From Clostridia bacterium (GTDB taxonomy: Bacteria; Bacillota; Clostridia; Oscillospirales; Acutalibacteraceae): DNA of 52,640 nt. The translations under genes were made by a program, and so were the position numbers. This document shows, in pieces, positions 15,905-23,378 of the stretch. How positions within the stretch are numbered: the first letter of the stretch is position 1; each line of letters starts with the position of its first letter. The stretch lies in assembly GCA_017442265.1 (NCBI GenBank), contig JAFSAC010000006.1, positions 1-52,640 on the forward strand, in the 5' to 3' direction. The notes beneath the pieces are model-generated. The model worked only from the letters and a program-made list of their open reading frames with translations. It was not told the DNA's origin and did no database searches.

Positions 15905-17347
15905 ATGGGAAAGAATTCCAAAGCGCGTGAAGAGCGCCGCCTTATCAAATTAGAACAGCAGGAACAAGCAGAACAGACGGCCGTTCTGCGCCGCCGGCGC
16001 AAACTGATTATCGGTCTGGTTGCGGGCGCTCTGGCGCTCTTGATCATCGCGGGCGCTGTGTTGGGGGTGATGGCCGGTAACGGATTTTTCCGTCGTCGCA
16101 GCATCTCCATGGAAACGCCCAACTTCAAGGTGACCGACCAGATGATGTGTTACTACGTGTATTCCTTGTTTCAGGGATCTGTCAGCCAGTACGGGCAGTC
16201 GGCAGGCATTACCCTCGACACCTCGATGAAGAAGCAGTTTTTAGAGCCCGATTACTCCTGGTTTGATTATTCCTCTGAGCGGGCGCAGGCGAACCTTCAT
16301 CAGATTCTGCTGTTTGCGGAAAAGGCAAAAGAGCAGGGGGTCACCGTGTCCGAGGAAGAACGTCAGTCTATAGACCAATACCTGGAATCGGTGGATATGA
16401 CCGCCTACCAAAAGGTGTTCAGCTGTACCAAGGAGGACCTTCGTCAGGCGCTGGAGCTTAGCTCTCTCGCTACCACGATGCACAGCAAATTAATGGAAGA
16501 AATCGAGATCACCGATCAGGAGATCACCGATTATTATAAACAGAATGAAAAGTATTTTCAAAAGATCGATTATAAGGTGATCGCCTTCCCGTACGGTGAG
16601 GACGGCTGGTTTGACTCGGCGGAGAGCGCGAAAGATGCCGCCGAGCAACTCGCCCGTGCCAAGACCGAGGTGGAGTATGAGGAGAAAGCGACCGCCATTT
16701 TGGATATGCTCGGCGCCAACGACGTGGATATCTCCAACCAGTTGGAAAACGCTGAGTATACCAACTACTACGTGGAGGGCGACAAATTCTTTGAATGGGC
16801 GTATGCGGATGGACGGAAAACGCTTGAAACCTACGTGCAGGAAGCCGAAACCGCCTATTACGTATATCAGCTGATGAGTTTGCCGGCGCGGGACGATACC
16901 CATACGGTGGACGTTCGTCATATTCTGCTGACCGCCGACACCTACGGCTCGGATGATAAAGCCAAGGCCAAAGCCGAGGAACTGCTGAATAACTGGAAAA
17001 AGGGAGCCGCTACCGACGCTACCTTTGCCGCCCTTGCCACCTCCTTTACCGAGGACCCCGGTTCGCAGGAAACGGGGGGACTGTATACCGGTGTTGTGAC
17101 AGGCGAAATGGTGGAAGAGTTTGATGCCTGGTGCTTTGATGCCGCTCGTCAAAAAGGAGATACCGGCATCGTTAAGACCACTCACGGTTATCACATTATG
17201 TATTTCGTGGATGCCGGAGAACCGCAATGGAAAACCAGCGCCAAGAGCGCCGTGATGTCCGAAAAAACGGTTCAGCTGTGTGAAGAGTATGAAAAGACCT
17301 GGCCGATCACGGTGCATGAGAAGCATATCGCTCGTCTGCCGCTGTAA
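15905..17347 (+). CDS. Membrane-anchored parvulin-type peptidyl-prolyl isomerase
   Basis: A 480-residue PrsA/PpiD-like foldase: basic N-terminus, one transmembrane helix (about 35-57), a long helical chaperone region with a SurA-like segment, and a C-terminal parvulin domain (about 335-440) marked by VDVRHILLTA, FTEDPGSQETGGLYTG and KTTHGYHIMYFVD. It helps exported proteins fold outside the membrane. AAGGAG 8 nt before the ATG. It has no lipobox cysteine, so it is anchored by the helix and not by lipid as in classical PrsA. Confidence 0.85.
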   Translation: MGKNSKAREERRLIKLEQQEQAEQTAVLRRRRKLIIGLVAGALALLIIAGAVLGVMAGNGFFRRRSISMETPNFKVTDQMMCYYVYSLFQGSVSQYGQSAGITLDTSMKKQFLEPDYSWFDYSSERAQANLHQILLFAEKAKEQGVTVSEEERQSIDQYLESVDMTAYQKVFSCTKEDLRQALELSSLATTMHSKLMEEIEITDQEITDYYKQNEKYFQKIDYKVIAFPYGEDGWFDSAESAKDAAEQLARAKTEVEYEEKATAILDMLGANDVDISNQLENAEYTNYYVEGDKFFEWAYADGRKTLETYVQEAETAYYVYQLMSLPARDDTHTVDVRHILLTADTYGSDDKAKAKAEELLNNWKKGAATDATFAALATSFTEDPGSQETGGLYTGVVTGEMVEEFDAWCFDAARQKGDTGIVKTTHGYHIMYFVDAGEPQWKTSAKSAVMSEKTVQLCEEYEKTWPITVHEKHIARLPL

Positions 17348-17354
17348 AACGAAC

Positions 17355-17389
17355 AAAAAAACCGCCCTCTTACGAGGGCGGTTTTTTTA
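17355..17389 (+). terminator. Intrinsic terminator
   Basis: A 15-bp stem (17355-17369 with 17374-17388), 4-nt loop, T run. Confidence 0.9.
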
Positions 17390-17479
17390 TGCTTTCCGAA
17401 AGAAAAAAGACGGTTTTGCGACCTCTTTTCGGCAGGATTTTCAATGACACGGCGGTATACTGAACAGGGAAGTGGTAGT

Positions 17480-18343
17480 ATGCCGGTCATTTACATAGAC
17501 GTTCTTTTTATTTTAAATTTATGGGTGGATTTTTGTCTGCTCAGCGCCACCGCCCGGCTGAGACGGTTGCCGGTCAAACGCTGGCGCCTGTTTCTCGGTG
17601 CCGCCGCCGGGGCGGCCGGCAGTTGCGTGCTGTTTTTACCGCCTATGGGGTGGCTTATGGCCCTTTTGGTGCGCGCGGTCGGGACGGTCGCACTCACCCT
17701 CATTACCTTTTCGGCTTATGACCGGCGAACCTTTTTTAAAACACTGCTCACCTTTGTGGTGTTATCCGCCGCCTTTTCGGGACTTGCGACCATGTTGTGG
17801 TATCTTATCACCCCGGCCGGCTTTTTGGTGGTGAACGGGGTGGTGTATTATGATGCCCCTGCCGGCGTGTTGATTATCACTACAGCGGTAAGTTACGTGG
17901 CTGTTTGCTTATTTGAATATTGTTTTCGCCGTCGTGCCCCTAAAAACCGCCGGTATCAGTTACGGGTTCAAAATCGGGGGAAAACGGTGGTATGTACCTG
18001 CCTGTACGATAGCGGGAGCACCCTGCGGGAACCCTTTTCCGGCAGTCCGGCGGTGGTGATCGACCGGGCGGCGGCAGAAGGGCTGTTGCCGCCCGGGTGG
18101 CCGCCGGGAACCGTCGGGCATACCGGCGGGCATTTTCGTTTTATTCCTTTTCGAACCTTGAGCGGGGAAGGACTGCTCCCCGCCTTTCGGCCGGAATATA
18201 TGGCGGTGGTGGGTGAAAACGGAAAATCGCTGGATGTTTCCGGGAGTTTTCTGGCGGTGTGCGACCAGTTAGGGTCTGGGGAATATACGGCGCTGATTGG
18301 TACCGATATCGGCGATTTGATGACAGAAAGGAACGGCAGATAG
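17480..18343 (+). CDS. spoIIGA: Sporulation sigma-E factor-processing peptidase SpoIIGA
   Basis: Membrane aspartic protease that cleaves the pro-sequence of sigma-E in the mother cell after a signal from the forespore. The N-terminal half (about 1-150) has five hydrophobic helices starting MPVIYIDVLFILNLWVDF; the C-terminal half carries the catalytic Asp177 in CLYDSGSTLREP. The ATG at 17480 is placed by homology to the MPVIYIDV start; an upstream in-frame ATG at 17444 is less likely. A -10-like TATACT lies at 17456-17461 without a good -35 at normal spacing. Its stop directly abuts the ATG of sigE. Confidence 0.95.
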   Translation: MPVIYIDVLFILNLWVDFCLLSATARLRRLPVKRWRLFLGAAAGAAGSCVLFLPPMGWLMALLVRAVGTVALTLITFSAYDRRTFFKTLLTFVVLSAAFSGLATMLWYLITPAGFLVVNGVVYYDAPAGVLIITTAVSYVAVCLFEYCFRRRAPKNRRYQLRVQNRGKTVVCTCLYDSGSTLREPFSGSPAVVIDRAAAEGLLPPGWPPGTVGHTGGHFRFIPFRTLSGEGLLPAFRPEYMAVVGENGKSLDVSGSFLAVCDQLGSGEYTALIGTDIGDLMTERNGR

Positions 18344-19054
18344 ATGAAATCCCTGTTTTTACGCTTCAAAAATTGGTTGCGGCGGTTGCTGGTCGGCGCC
18401 GAGGACAGCTTTTATATTAACGGCAGTGTCATTCTGCCGCCGCCGCTCACCCCGGAGGAGGAAAAGGTGGTCTTTGCCCGCATGAAGGAGCAGGACCCCA
18501 AAGCCCGGGAATTGCTCATCACCCATAATTTGCGGCTGGTGGTGTATATCGCCCGCAAATTTGAAAGCTCGGGGGTGGGGATCGAGGACCTTATTTCGAT
18601 TGGGACAATCGGGTTGATCAAGGCGGTGAACACCTTCTGCCCCGATCGAAACATTAAACTGGCGACCTATTCCTCCCGCTGTATCGAAAATGAGATTTTG
18701 ATGCACCTGCGAAAAACCTCTCAGCAGAAAAACGAGCTGTCCTTTGACGAACCGCTGAACGTGGATTGGGACGGAAACGAACTGCTGTTATCGGATATTC
18801 TCGGCAGCGATCCGGAGGAGGTGGGGCGCGGTATCGAGCAGGAGGCGGAAAAGGCGCTACTGCGGGAATGTGTGGCAAACCTCTCGGATCGGGAACAGAC
18901 CATTATGCGGATGCGGTTTGGGATGAATGGGGTGCGGGAGCATACCCAAAAGGAGGTAGCCGATCTGCTCGGCATTTCCCAATCATATATTTCCCGTTTG
19001 GAAAAGAAGATCATCCGGCGACTGCGCCGGGAGCTGGAAAAGGCGCAGACGTAG
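18344..19054 (+). CDS. sigE: RNA polymerase sporulation sigma factor sigma-E
   Basis: Mother-cell sigma factor, made as an inactive precursor. The N-terminal pro-sequence (about 1-27, [20 protein letters not shown]) is basic and hydrophobic, followed by the conserved [13 protein letters not shown] start of the mature protein. Regions 2 ([28 protein letters not shown]) and 4 ([24 protein letters not shown]) are complete. It starts at the base after the spoIIGA stop, the standard order. Confidence 0.96.
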   Translation: MKSLFLRFKNWLRRLLVGAEDSFYINGSVILPPPLTPEEEKVVFARMKEQDPKARELLITHNLRLVVYIARKFESSGVGIEDLISIGTIGLIKAVNTFCPDRNIKLATYSSRCIENEILMHLRKTSQQKNELSFDEPLNVDWDGNELLLSDILGSDPEEVGRGIEQEAEKALLRECVANLSDREQTIMRMRFGMNGVREHTQKEVADLLGISQSYISRLEKKIIRRLRRELEKAQT

Positions 19055-19086
19055 AAATAATTACCAGTAAGAAAAAGCATCCTGTT

Positions 19087-19116
19087 GTATGGAGCTGAAA
19101 TTCCGCGGCAATACTG
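19087..19116 (+). promoter_or_regulatory. Candidate sigma-F/sigma-G promoter upstream of sigG
   Basis: A -35 GTATG (19087-19091, fits GHATR), then 15 bp, then GGCAATACTG (19107-19116), which matches the sigma-F -10 pattern GGNRANANTR at every position. It sits about 40 bp before the sigG start. Forespore control of sigG is established in Bacillus; here it is inferred from the match. Confidence 0.55.
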
Positions 19117-19153
19117 AAATCAACACAGTATACAAGAAGCGGAGGAACGGCGT

Positions 19154-19921
19154 ATGTACAACAAAGTGGAGATCTGCGGGGTGAACACCTCCACCCTAAA
19201 GGTGTTGACCGAAAAGGAAAAAATGACCCTGTTGCATCAGATGCAGGCGGGGGATAAAAGCGCGCGTGACCAACTGGTCAGCGGCAACCTGCGGTTGGTA
19301 TTAAGTGTGGTACAGCGGTTTGTCGGTCGGGGAGAGAATCTTGACGACCTGTTCCAGGTGGGGTGTATAGGGCTGGTAAAATCGATCGATAATTTTGATA
19401 TCAACCAGAACGTGCGGTTTTCCACCTATGCGGTGCCGATGATCATTGGGGAGATCCGGCGGTATTTACGGGATAATAACAGCATCCGTATCAGCCGGTC
19501 GGTGCGGGACACCGCTTATAAGGCAATGCAAGCCAAGGAACGGTTAATGGCGGAAAAGCAGCGGGAACCTACCGTGGCGGAGATTGCTAAAGAACTGGAG
19601 ATTCCTCCAGAGGACGTGGTGGTAGCGCTGGAGGCGATCGTGGAGCCGGTGAGCTTGTACGAGCCGGTGTATTCGGACGGCGGGGACACCATTTATGTGC
19701 TGGATCAGGTGGGGGATCATAACGACGACCGCAACTGGCTGGACGAGATCGCCCTCAAAGAAGCGATCAACAATCTCAATGAACGGGAGAAAAAGATTTT
19801 ATATCTCCGCTTTTTTAAGGGCAAGACCCAAATTGAAGTTTCCAACGAAATCGGAATTTCTCAGGCGCAGGTGAGCCGGTTGGAAAAGGGGGCATTACAG
19901 CAGATAAAAGGGGAGATCTGA
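19154..19921 (+). CDS. sigG: RNA polymerase sporulation sigma factor sigma-G
   Basis: Late forespore sigma factor. The N-terminus MYNKVEICGVNTSTLKVL is the signature of sigma-G, followed by regions 2 (LRLVLSVVQRF, LDDLFQVGCIGLVKSIDNFD), 3 and 4 (GKTQIEVSNEIGISQAQVSRLEKGAL). 255 residues, normal length. GGAGG 8 nt upstream of the ATG. It follows sigE by about 100 nt, with its own candidate forespore promoter between. Confidence 0.96.
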   Translation: MYNKVEICGVNTSTLKVLTEKEKMTLLHQMQAGDKSARDQLVSGNLRLVLSVVQRFVGRGENLDDLFQVGCIGLVKSIDNFDINQNVRFSTYAVPMIIGEIRRYLRDNNSIRISRSVRDTAYKAMQAKERLMAEKQREPTVAEIAKELEIPPEDVVVALEAIVEPVSLYEPVYSDGGDTIYVLDQVGDHNDDRNWLDEIALKEAINNLNEREKKILYLRFFKGKTQIEVSNEIGISQAQVSRLEKGALQQIKGEI

Positions 19922-19924
19922 CCC

Positions 19925-19953
19925 GCATAGAGCATCCGCGACCTGCATATACA
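19925..19953 (+). promoter_or_regulatory. Weak sigma-E-like promoter before ymxH
   Basis: GCATAGA (KMATATT 5/7), 14 bp, CATATACA (CATACAHT 6/8). The spacing is exact for sigma-E but the match is partial, so this is only a suggestion. Confidence 0.25.
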
Positions 19954-19974
19954 TTTCCGAAGGGAGGTAGCGCG

Positions 19975-20274
19975 ATGATCTGCAGAATTACCGATATGCA
20001 TGCTAAAGAGGTGATCAACGTCTGTGACGGACGGCGGATCGGCTGTGTGGACGACGTGGAGGTGGACACCTGTACTGCCGAACTGGTCGCTATCGTGGTA
20101 CACGGGCGGGCAAAATGCTTCGGTTTGTTCGGGCGGGAGGAGGACGTGGTCATCGGTTGGCGGGAGATCGAGGTGATCGGCGATGAAACGGTGCTGGTCA
20201 ACCACCCGATGCCCCCTTGCCGTCCCTGCCGACGGAAAAACGGTCATAACATCCTCGGCGGATTGTTCGGATAA
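19975..20274 (+). CDS. YlmC/YmxH family sporulation protein (PRC-barrel)
   Basis: A 99-residue PRC-barrel-like protein of the YlmC/YmxH sporulation family; the start MICRITDMHAKEVINVCDGRRIG and the core GCVDDVEVDTCTAELVAIVV are characteristic. The molecular role is unknown; it is conserved among spore formers and commonly located after sigG. GGGAGG 8 nt upstream of the ATG. The C-terminal CRPCRRKNGHNILGGLFG extension with two cysteines is not typical of the Bacillus proteins. Confidence 0.85.
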   Translation: MICRITDMHAKEVINVCDGRRIGCVDDVEVDTCTAELVAIVVHGRAKCFGLFGREEDVVIGWREIEVIGDETVLVNHPMPPCRPCRRKNGHNILGGLFG

Positions 20275-20308
20275 AAAAACCGCAGGTTCTTTCGAACCTG
20301 CGGTTTTT
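20275..20308. terminator. Bidirectional terminator
   Basis: A 15-bp stem (20275-20289 with 20294-20308), 4-nt loop, A and T tracts on the two sides; shared by ymxH and the converging tsf. Confidence 0.9.
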
Positions 20309-20331
20309 GTTTTGTGTTTTCGGGAGAAAAC

Positions 20332-21255
20332 TTATTTCGCCATAGCGGCGACTTCGTCAGCGAAGTTGTCTTCTCTCTTCTGGAGGCCTTCGCCCTTCTC
20401 AAAGCGGACGTAGTCGACCAGGGTCATCGCACCGCCGGCGTTTTTCGCCTCGGAAGCGACGTACTGAGCCACGGTCATGCTGCTGTCCTTCACAAACTCC
20501 TGCTGCAGCAGGCAGTTTTCTTTGAAGAACTTGTTCAGGCGGCCGTCCACCATCTTCTGGATGATCTGCTCCGGCTTGGTGGCGTTTTTGGGATCCGCCT
20601 GGATCTGCGCCACGGTGATCTCACGTTCCTTCTCCACGTCGGCGGCCGGAACGGTCTCCTGGCTGAGATACGGAGCGTTGAGCGCCGCGATCTGCATCGC
20701 CACGTCCTTGCCGCAGGCCTTGAGCACGTCCGAACCGGCCATAGTGGCATCGGCATCGAACTTCACGAGAACGCCGATACGACCGGCGCCGTGCACGTAA
20801 GCGACCACGTCGCCTTCGTAACGGACAAACCGGCGGATGCTCAGGTTCTCACCGATGACCAGCACCTGCTCGCGCAGGGCTTCCGCCACCGATTCGCTGG
20901 TGCCGCAGGGCAGGGCCAGCAACGCCTCGACGTCGGCGGGAGCTTTGTCGGCGATCACTTCGGCGACCAGCTTCACAAACGCCTGGAACTTATCACTCTT
21001 CGCGGCAAAGTCGGTCTCCGCGTTCACTTCGACCACGACGCCGACCTTTTTGTCTTCATCAACGTACGCGTACACAGCGCCTTCGGCAGCAATACGGGTA
21101 GCTTTCTTCGCGGCGGCGGCAAGGCCCTTTTCGCGGAGAAGATCCACCGCTTTTTCCATATCGCCGTCAGCGGCGGTCAGCGCTTTTTTGCATTCCATCA
21201 TGCCGACGCCGGTCTTTTCACGCAGCATCTGCACGTCTTTTGCGGTAAATGCCAT
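20332..21255 (-). CDS. tsf: Translation elongation factor Ts
   Basis: Guanine nucleotide exchange factor for EF-Tu. The N-terminal UBA-like domain reads VQMLREKTGVGMMECKKAL; the dimerisation/core domain contains VVEVNAETDFAAKSDKF. 307 residues. ATG at 21255 (MAFTAKDV) has GAAAGGA about 11 nt upstream; the ATG at 21267 overlaps that site. It follows rpsB by about 40 nt on the minus strand, the universal gene order. Confidence 0.96.
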   Translation of the reverse strand: MAFTAKDVQMLREKTGVGMMECKKALTAADGDMEKAVDLLREKGLAAAAKKATRIAAEGAVYAYVDEDKKVGVVVEVNAETDFAAKSDKFQAFVKLVAEVIADKAPADVEALLALPCGTSESVAEALREQVLVIGENLSIRRFVRYEGDVVAYVHGAGRIGVLVKFDADATMAGSDVLKACGKDVAMQIAALNAPYLSQETVPAADVEKEREITVAQIQADPKNATKPEQIIQKMVDGRLNKFFKENCLLQQEFVKDSSMTVAQYVASEAKNAGGAMTLVDYVRFEKGEGLQKREDNFADEVAAMAK

Positions 21256-21297
21256 AATCTCGTTCATCCTTTCGGTTGTATTAATGATACGGTGATC

Positions 21298-22038
21298 TTA
21301 TTCAGCGGCTTCTTCAGCAGGAGCGGCTTCGGCTTCCTCAGCCGGAGCAACCGCTTCACCCTGACGACCTTCGATCACGGCGTTCGCCATGGTCGCGGCG
21401 ATCAGCTTCACAGCGCGGATCGCGTCGTCGTTGCCGGGGATGACGTAATCCACGTCGTCCGGATCACAGTTGGTGTCCACGATAGCAACCACCGGGATAC
21501 CGAGTTTTTTGGCTTCCGCCACCGCGATCTTCTCCTTGCGGGGATCGACGATGAACAGAGCGCCCGGCAGTTTGTTCATTTCTTTGATGCCGCCGAGGAA
21601 TTTCTCCAGCTTTTCGATTTCGTGGTTGAGTTTCACAACCTCTTTTTTCGGCATCAGATCAAAGGTGCCGTCCTCAGCCATGGTCTTGAGCTGATTCAGA
21701 CGCGCCACCCGGCTGCGGATGGTGCGGAAGTTGGTGAGCATACCGCCCAGCCAACGGGCATTGACGAAATACGCACCGGCGCGCTCGGCTTCCTCACGGA
21801 CCGAATCCTGCGCCTGCTTTTTGGTACCGACGAACAGAACGTTCTGACCGTTGGCGGAAAGCTCGCGGATAAACATATACGCTTCTTCCAGCTTGCGGAC
21901 CGTCTTCTGCAGGTCGATGATGTAGATGCCGTTACGCTCGGTGAAGATGTACGGCGCCATTTTGGGGTTCCAGCGGCGGGTCTGATGTCCGAAATGAACA
22001 CCGGCCTCCAGCAGCTGTTTCATGGATACGACTGACAT
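21298..22038 (-). CDS. rpsB: 30S ribosomal protein S2
   Basis: Small-subunit protein uS2. Signature segments: [27 protein letters not shown] (start), [23 protein letters not shown] and [12 protein letters not shown]. An acidic Ala/Glu-rich C-terminal tail (about 230-246) is a common extension. ATG at 22038 with GGAGG 7 nt before it; the frame continues upstream but only through the leader. Confidence 0.96.
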   Translation of the reverse strand: MSVVSMKQLLEAGVHFGHQTRRWNPKMAPYIFTERNGIYIIDLQKTVRKLEEAYMFIRELSANGQNVLFVGTKKQAQDSVREEAERAGAYFVNARWLGGMLTNFRTIRSRVARLNQLKTMAEDGTFDLMPKKEVVKLNHEIEKLEKFLGGIKEMNKLPGALFIVDPRKEKIAVAEAKKLGIPVVAIVDTNCDPDDVDYVIPGNDDAIRAVKLIAATMANAVIEGRQGEAVAPAEEAEAAPAEEAAE

Positions 22039-22141
22039 AATGGTTCCTCCTTGGTTTTTTCCTCCGCAGCGTTTTTCAGCCACCGCCCGGCACTTCCGGG
22101 TTCGGCACCGACCAAAAAACGGGTTCCTGCGTGCATTTTGC
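22039..22141 (-). promoter_or_regulatory. Structured 5' leader of rpsB-tsf (candidate autoregulatory element)
   Basis: About 100 nt of untranslated leader between the promoter and rpsB. It contains stem-forming GC-rich segments, for example CCCGG and CCGGG arms around 22091-22105, followed by a purine-rich stretch before the GGAGG. Ribosomal protein operons of Firmicutes often carry autogenous leaders bound by S2 or others. No known motif was matched exactly, so this is inference. Confidence 0.35.
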
Positions 22142-22147
22142 CGATAT

Positions 22148-22176
22148 AGTATACCACGGCGTTTTCAAAAAGGCAA
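22148..22176 (-). promoter_or_regulatory. Sigma-A promoter of rpsB-tsf
   Basis: Minus strand: -35 TTGCCT (22171-22176), 17-bp spacer, -10 TATACT (22148-22153). Confidence 0.7.
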
Positions 22177-22227
22177 GAGCTTTTTTAACTTTTTTACATT
22201 ATAATATACAAAATTGAAAAATACCAG

Positions 22228-22256
22228 TTGCAATTTCCGAAAAAGTGTGCTATGAT
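22228..22256 (+). promoter_or_regulatory. Sigma-A promoter of secG
   Basis: TTGCAA (22228-22233), 17-bp spacer, TATGAT (22251-22256), 43 bp before the secG ATG. Confidence 0.65.
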
Positions 22257-22298
22257 AACACATACTGTGTGAAAAAACCTTTTTGGAGGATGAAAATA

Positions 22299-22541
22299 AT
22301 GACTGCTTTACAGATTATTGCCGGCATTGTGCTGATTCTTTTGTCGGTGCTGATTATCCTGATCGTGCTGATGCAGGAAGGCCGCGAATCCAGCCTCGGT
22401 GTCATCTCCGGTTCGTCCGACTCCTTTATGGAGAAGGGCCGTGCGAAATCGGTCAATGCGTTTCTCGCGAAATGGACCAAGTGGATCGCGCTGGTATTCT
22501 TTGTACTGGTGCTGGCGGCGATGCTGCTCTCCAACCTGTAA
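22299..22541 (+). CDS. secG: Preprotein translocase subunit SecG
   Basis: An 80-residue two-helix membrane protein of the Sec translocon: MTALQIIAGIVLILLSVLIILIVLMQEG (helix 1 and the conserved Q-E-G turn), the GLGVISGSSDSF-like loop and helix 2 (WIALVFFVLVLAAMLL). ATG at 22299 is 9 nt from GGAGG (22285-22289); ATG at 22290 is too close. Monocistronic, with its own promoter and terminator. Confidence 0.92.
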   Translation: MTALQIIAGIVLILLSVLIILIVLMQEGRESSLGVISGSSDSFMEKGRAKSVNAFLAKWTKWIALVFFVLVLAAMLLSNL

Positions 22542-22551
22542 GAGAAATCTG

Positions 22552-22582
22552 AAAATCCCGCTCAAACGAGCGGGATTTTTTT
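22552..22582 (+). terminator. Terminator of secG
   Basis: A 12-bp stem (22552-22563 with 22568-22579), 4-nt loop, T run. Confidence 0.9.
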
Positions 22583-22618
22583 ATACTTTTTTCGCTTTCC
22601 CTTCGGTGATTAAAAAAG

Positions 22619-22647
22619 GCATATTTGTCCCACACTATCCATACAAT
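22619..22647 (+). promoter_or_regulatory. Sigma-E promoter upstream of yaaL-bofA
   Basis: GCATATT (22619-22625) fits the Bacillus sigma-E -35 consensus KMATATT at all positions; 14 bp later CATACAAT (22640-22647) fits the -10 consensus CATACAHT at all positions. It sits just upstream of GGAGG and the yaaL ATG. bofA is known to be made in the mother cell, which agrees. Confidence 0.75.
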
Positions 22648-22667
22648 GGAAAACGGAGGGACCGATT

Positions 22668-22934
22668 ATGGAGAATATGCTGAAAAAGGCACTGCTTCGT
22701 CCTCGCACCGAGACCCACCCCACCCTGCAGTCGATCCAGGAGGTGTGCCGCCAAATGGAAGCGCTGGAAAGTCGCTTTTCGATGCAAAGCGACGGCGATC
22801 TCATCGAAGCGTGTATTTATGAAATGGAAGCGCTGCGCGCTCAATATCGGTTTTTGTTGCGGCAGGCCAGAGAAGAGGGACTGACCGGCGGGGCGAACAC
22901 CCTGCTGTGGGATCATACTAGCCAAAGCATTTAA
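22668..22934 (+). CDS. YaaL family protein (DUF2508)
   Basis: An 88-residue, mostly helical protein of the YaaL/DUF2508 family, with SIQEVCRQMEALESRFSMQSDGDLIEACIYEMEALRAQYRFLLRQAREEG as its core (charged helices, no membrane segment). The role is unknown; in Bacillus yaaL lies directly before bofA, the same order as here. GGAGGG about 7 nt upstream of the ATG. The sigma-E-like promoter at 22619 implies sporulation-specific expression. Confidence 0.8.
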   Translation: MENMLKKALLRPRTETHPTLQSIQEVCRQMEALESRFSMQSDGDLIEACIYEMEALRAQYRFLLRQAREEGLTGGANTLLWDHTSQSI

Positions 22935-23001
22935 AGCCGTATTATAAAATCGAATTCAGGTTTGAATGCTTTGTTAAACTTTTGGTGAAAGGAATGGACC
23001 T

Positions 23002-23268
23002 ATGGGAACTGGGATGAGTATGCTGACCGGGCTTTTGATCGGCGCCGGGATGATGACGGTGTTGGTGGCGATGATCCGCACCGGCCGTCCGCTCCGTCAA
23101 CTGCTGAGCTCCTTTGTTCAGGGGATCTGCGCGGTGGCCGCCGTGGACGTGATCGGGGTGTTTACCGGTGTTTCGCTGGGATTCAGCTGGTTTAGTATGA
23201 TTAGCTGTGCCGCCTTCGGGATGCCCGGCGTCATTTCGATGTTGCTGATGCATACCATCACTCTGTAA
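23002..23268 (+). CDS. bofA: Pro-sigma-K processing inhibitor BofA family protein
   Basis: An 88-residue membrane protein with hydrophobic helices around 5-25 and 40-60 and a C-terminal hydrophobic tail; the segment AVDVIGVFTGVSLGFSWFSMISCAAFGMPGVISMLLMH is the conserved BofA core. In Bacillus BofA holds SpoIVFB inactive until the forespore signal. Whether this clostridial protein regulates a SpoIVFB-like protease is inference. AAAGG is 8 nt before the ATG. 67 nt after yaaL. Confidence 0.85.
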   Translation: MGTGMSMLTGLLIGAGMMTVLVAMIRTGRPLRQLLSSFVQGICAVAAVDVIGVFTGVSLGFSWFSMISCAAFGMPGVISMLLMHTITL

Positions 23269-23281
23269 AGGGATATAACTT

Positions 23282-23315
23282 GCCACCTCGATCTTGCCGT
23301 CGGGGTGGCTTTTTT
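23282..23315 (+). terminator. Terminator of yaaL-bofA
   Basis: A 9-bp stem with one wobble (23282-23290 with 23301-23309), 10-nt loop, then six T. Confidence 0.8.
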
Positions 23316-23378
23316 ACTTGCCAGTCCGGTTGAAATGTGGTAAACTATATCTATACTTTGGAAAGGCAAGGAAGTCGT

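Noticed and set aside
20314..22035. Open frame of 573 codons on the plus strand across tsf and rpsB
   Set aside because: It is antisense to two certain genes, is rich in His/Arg/Gly/Phe as expected for the complement of GC-rich codons, and has no ribosome binding site or recognisable domain.
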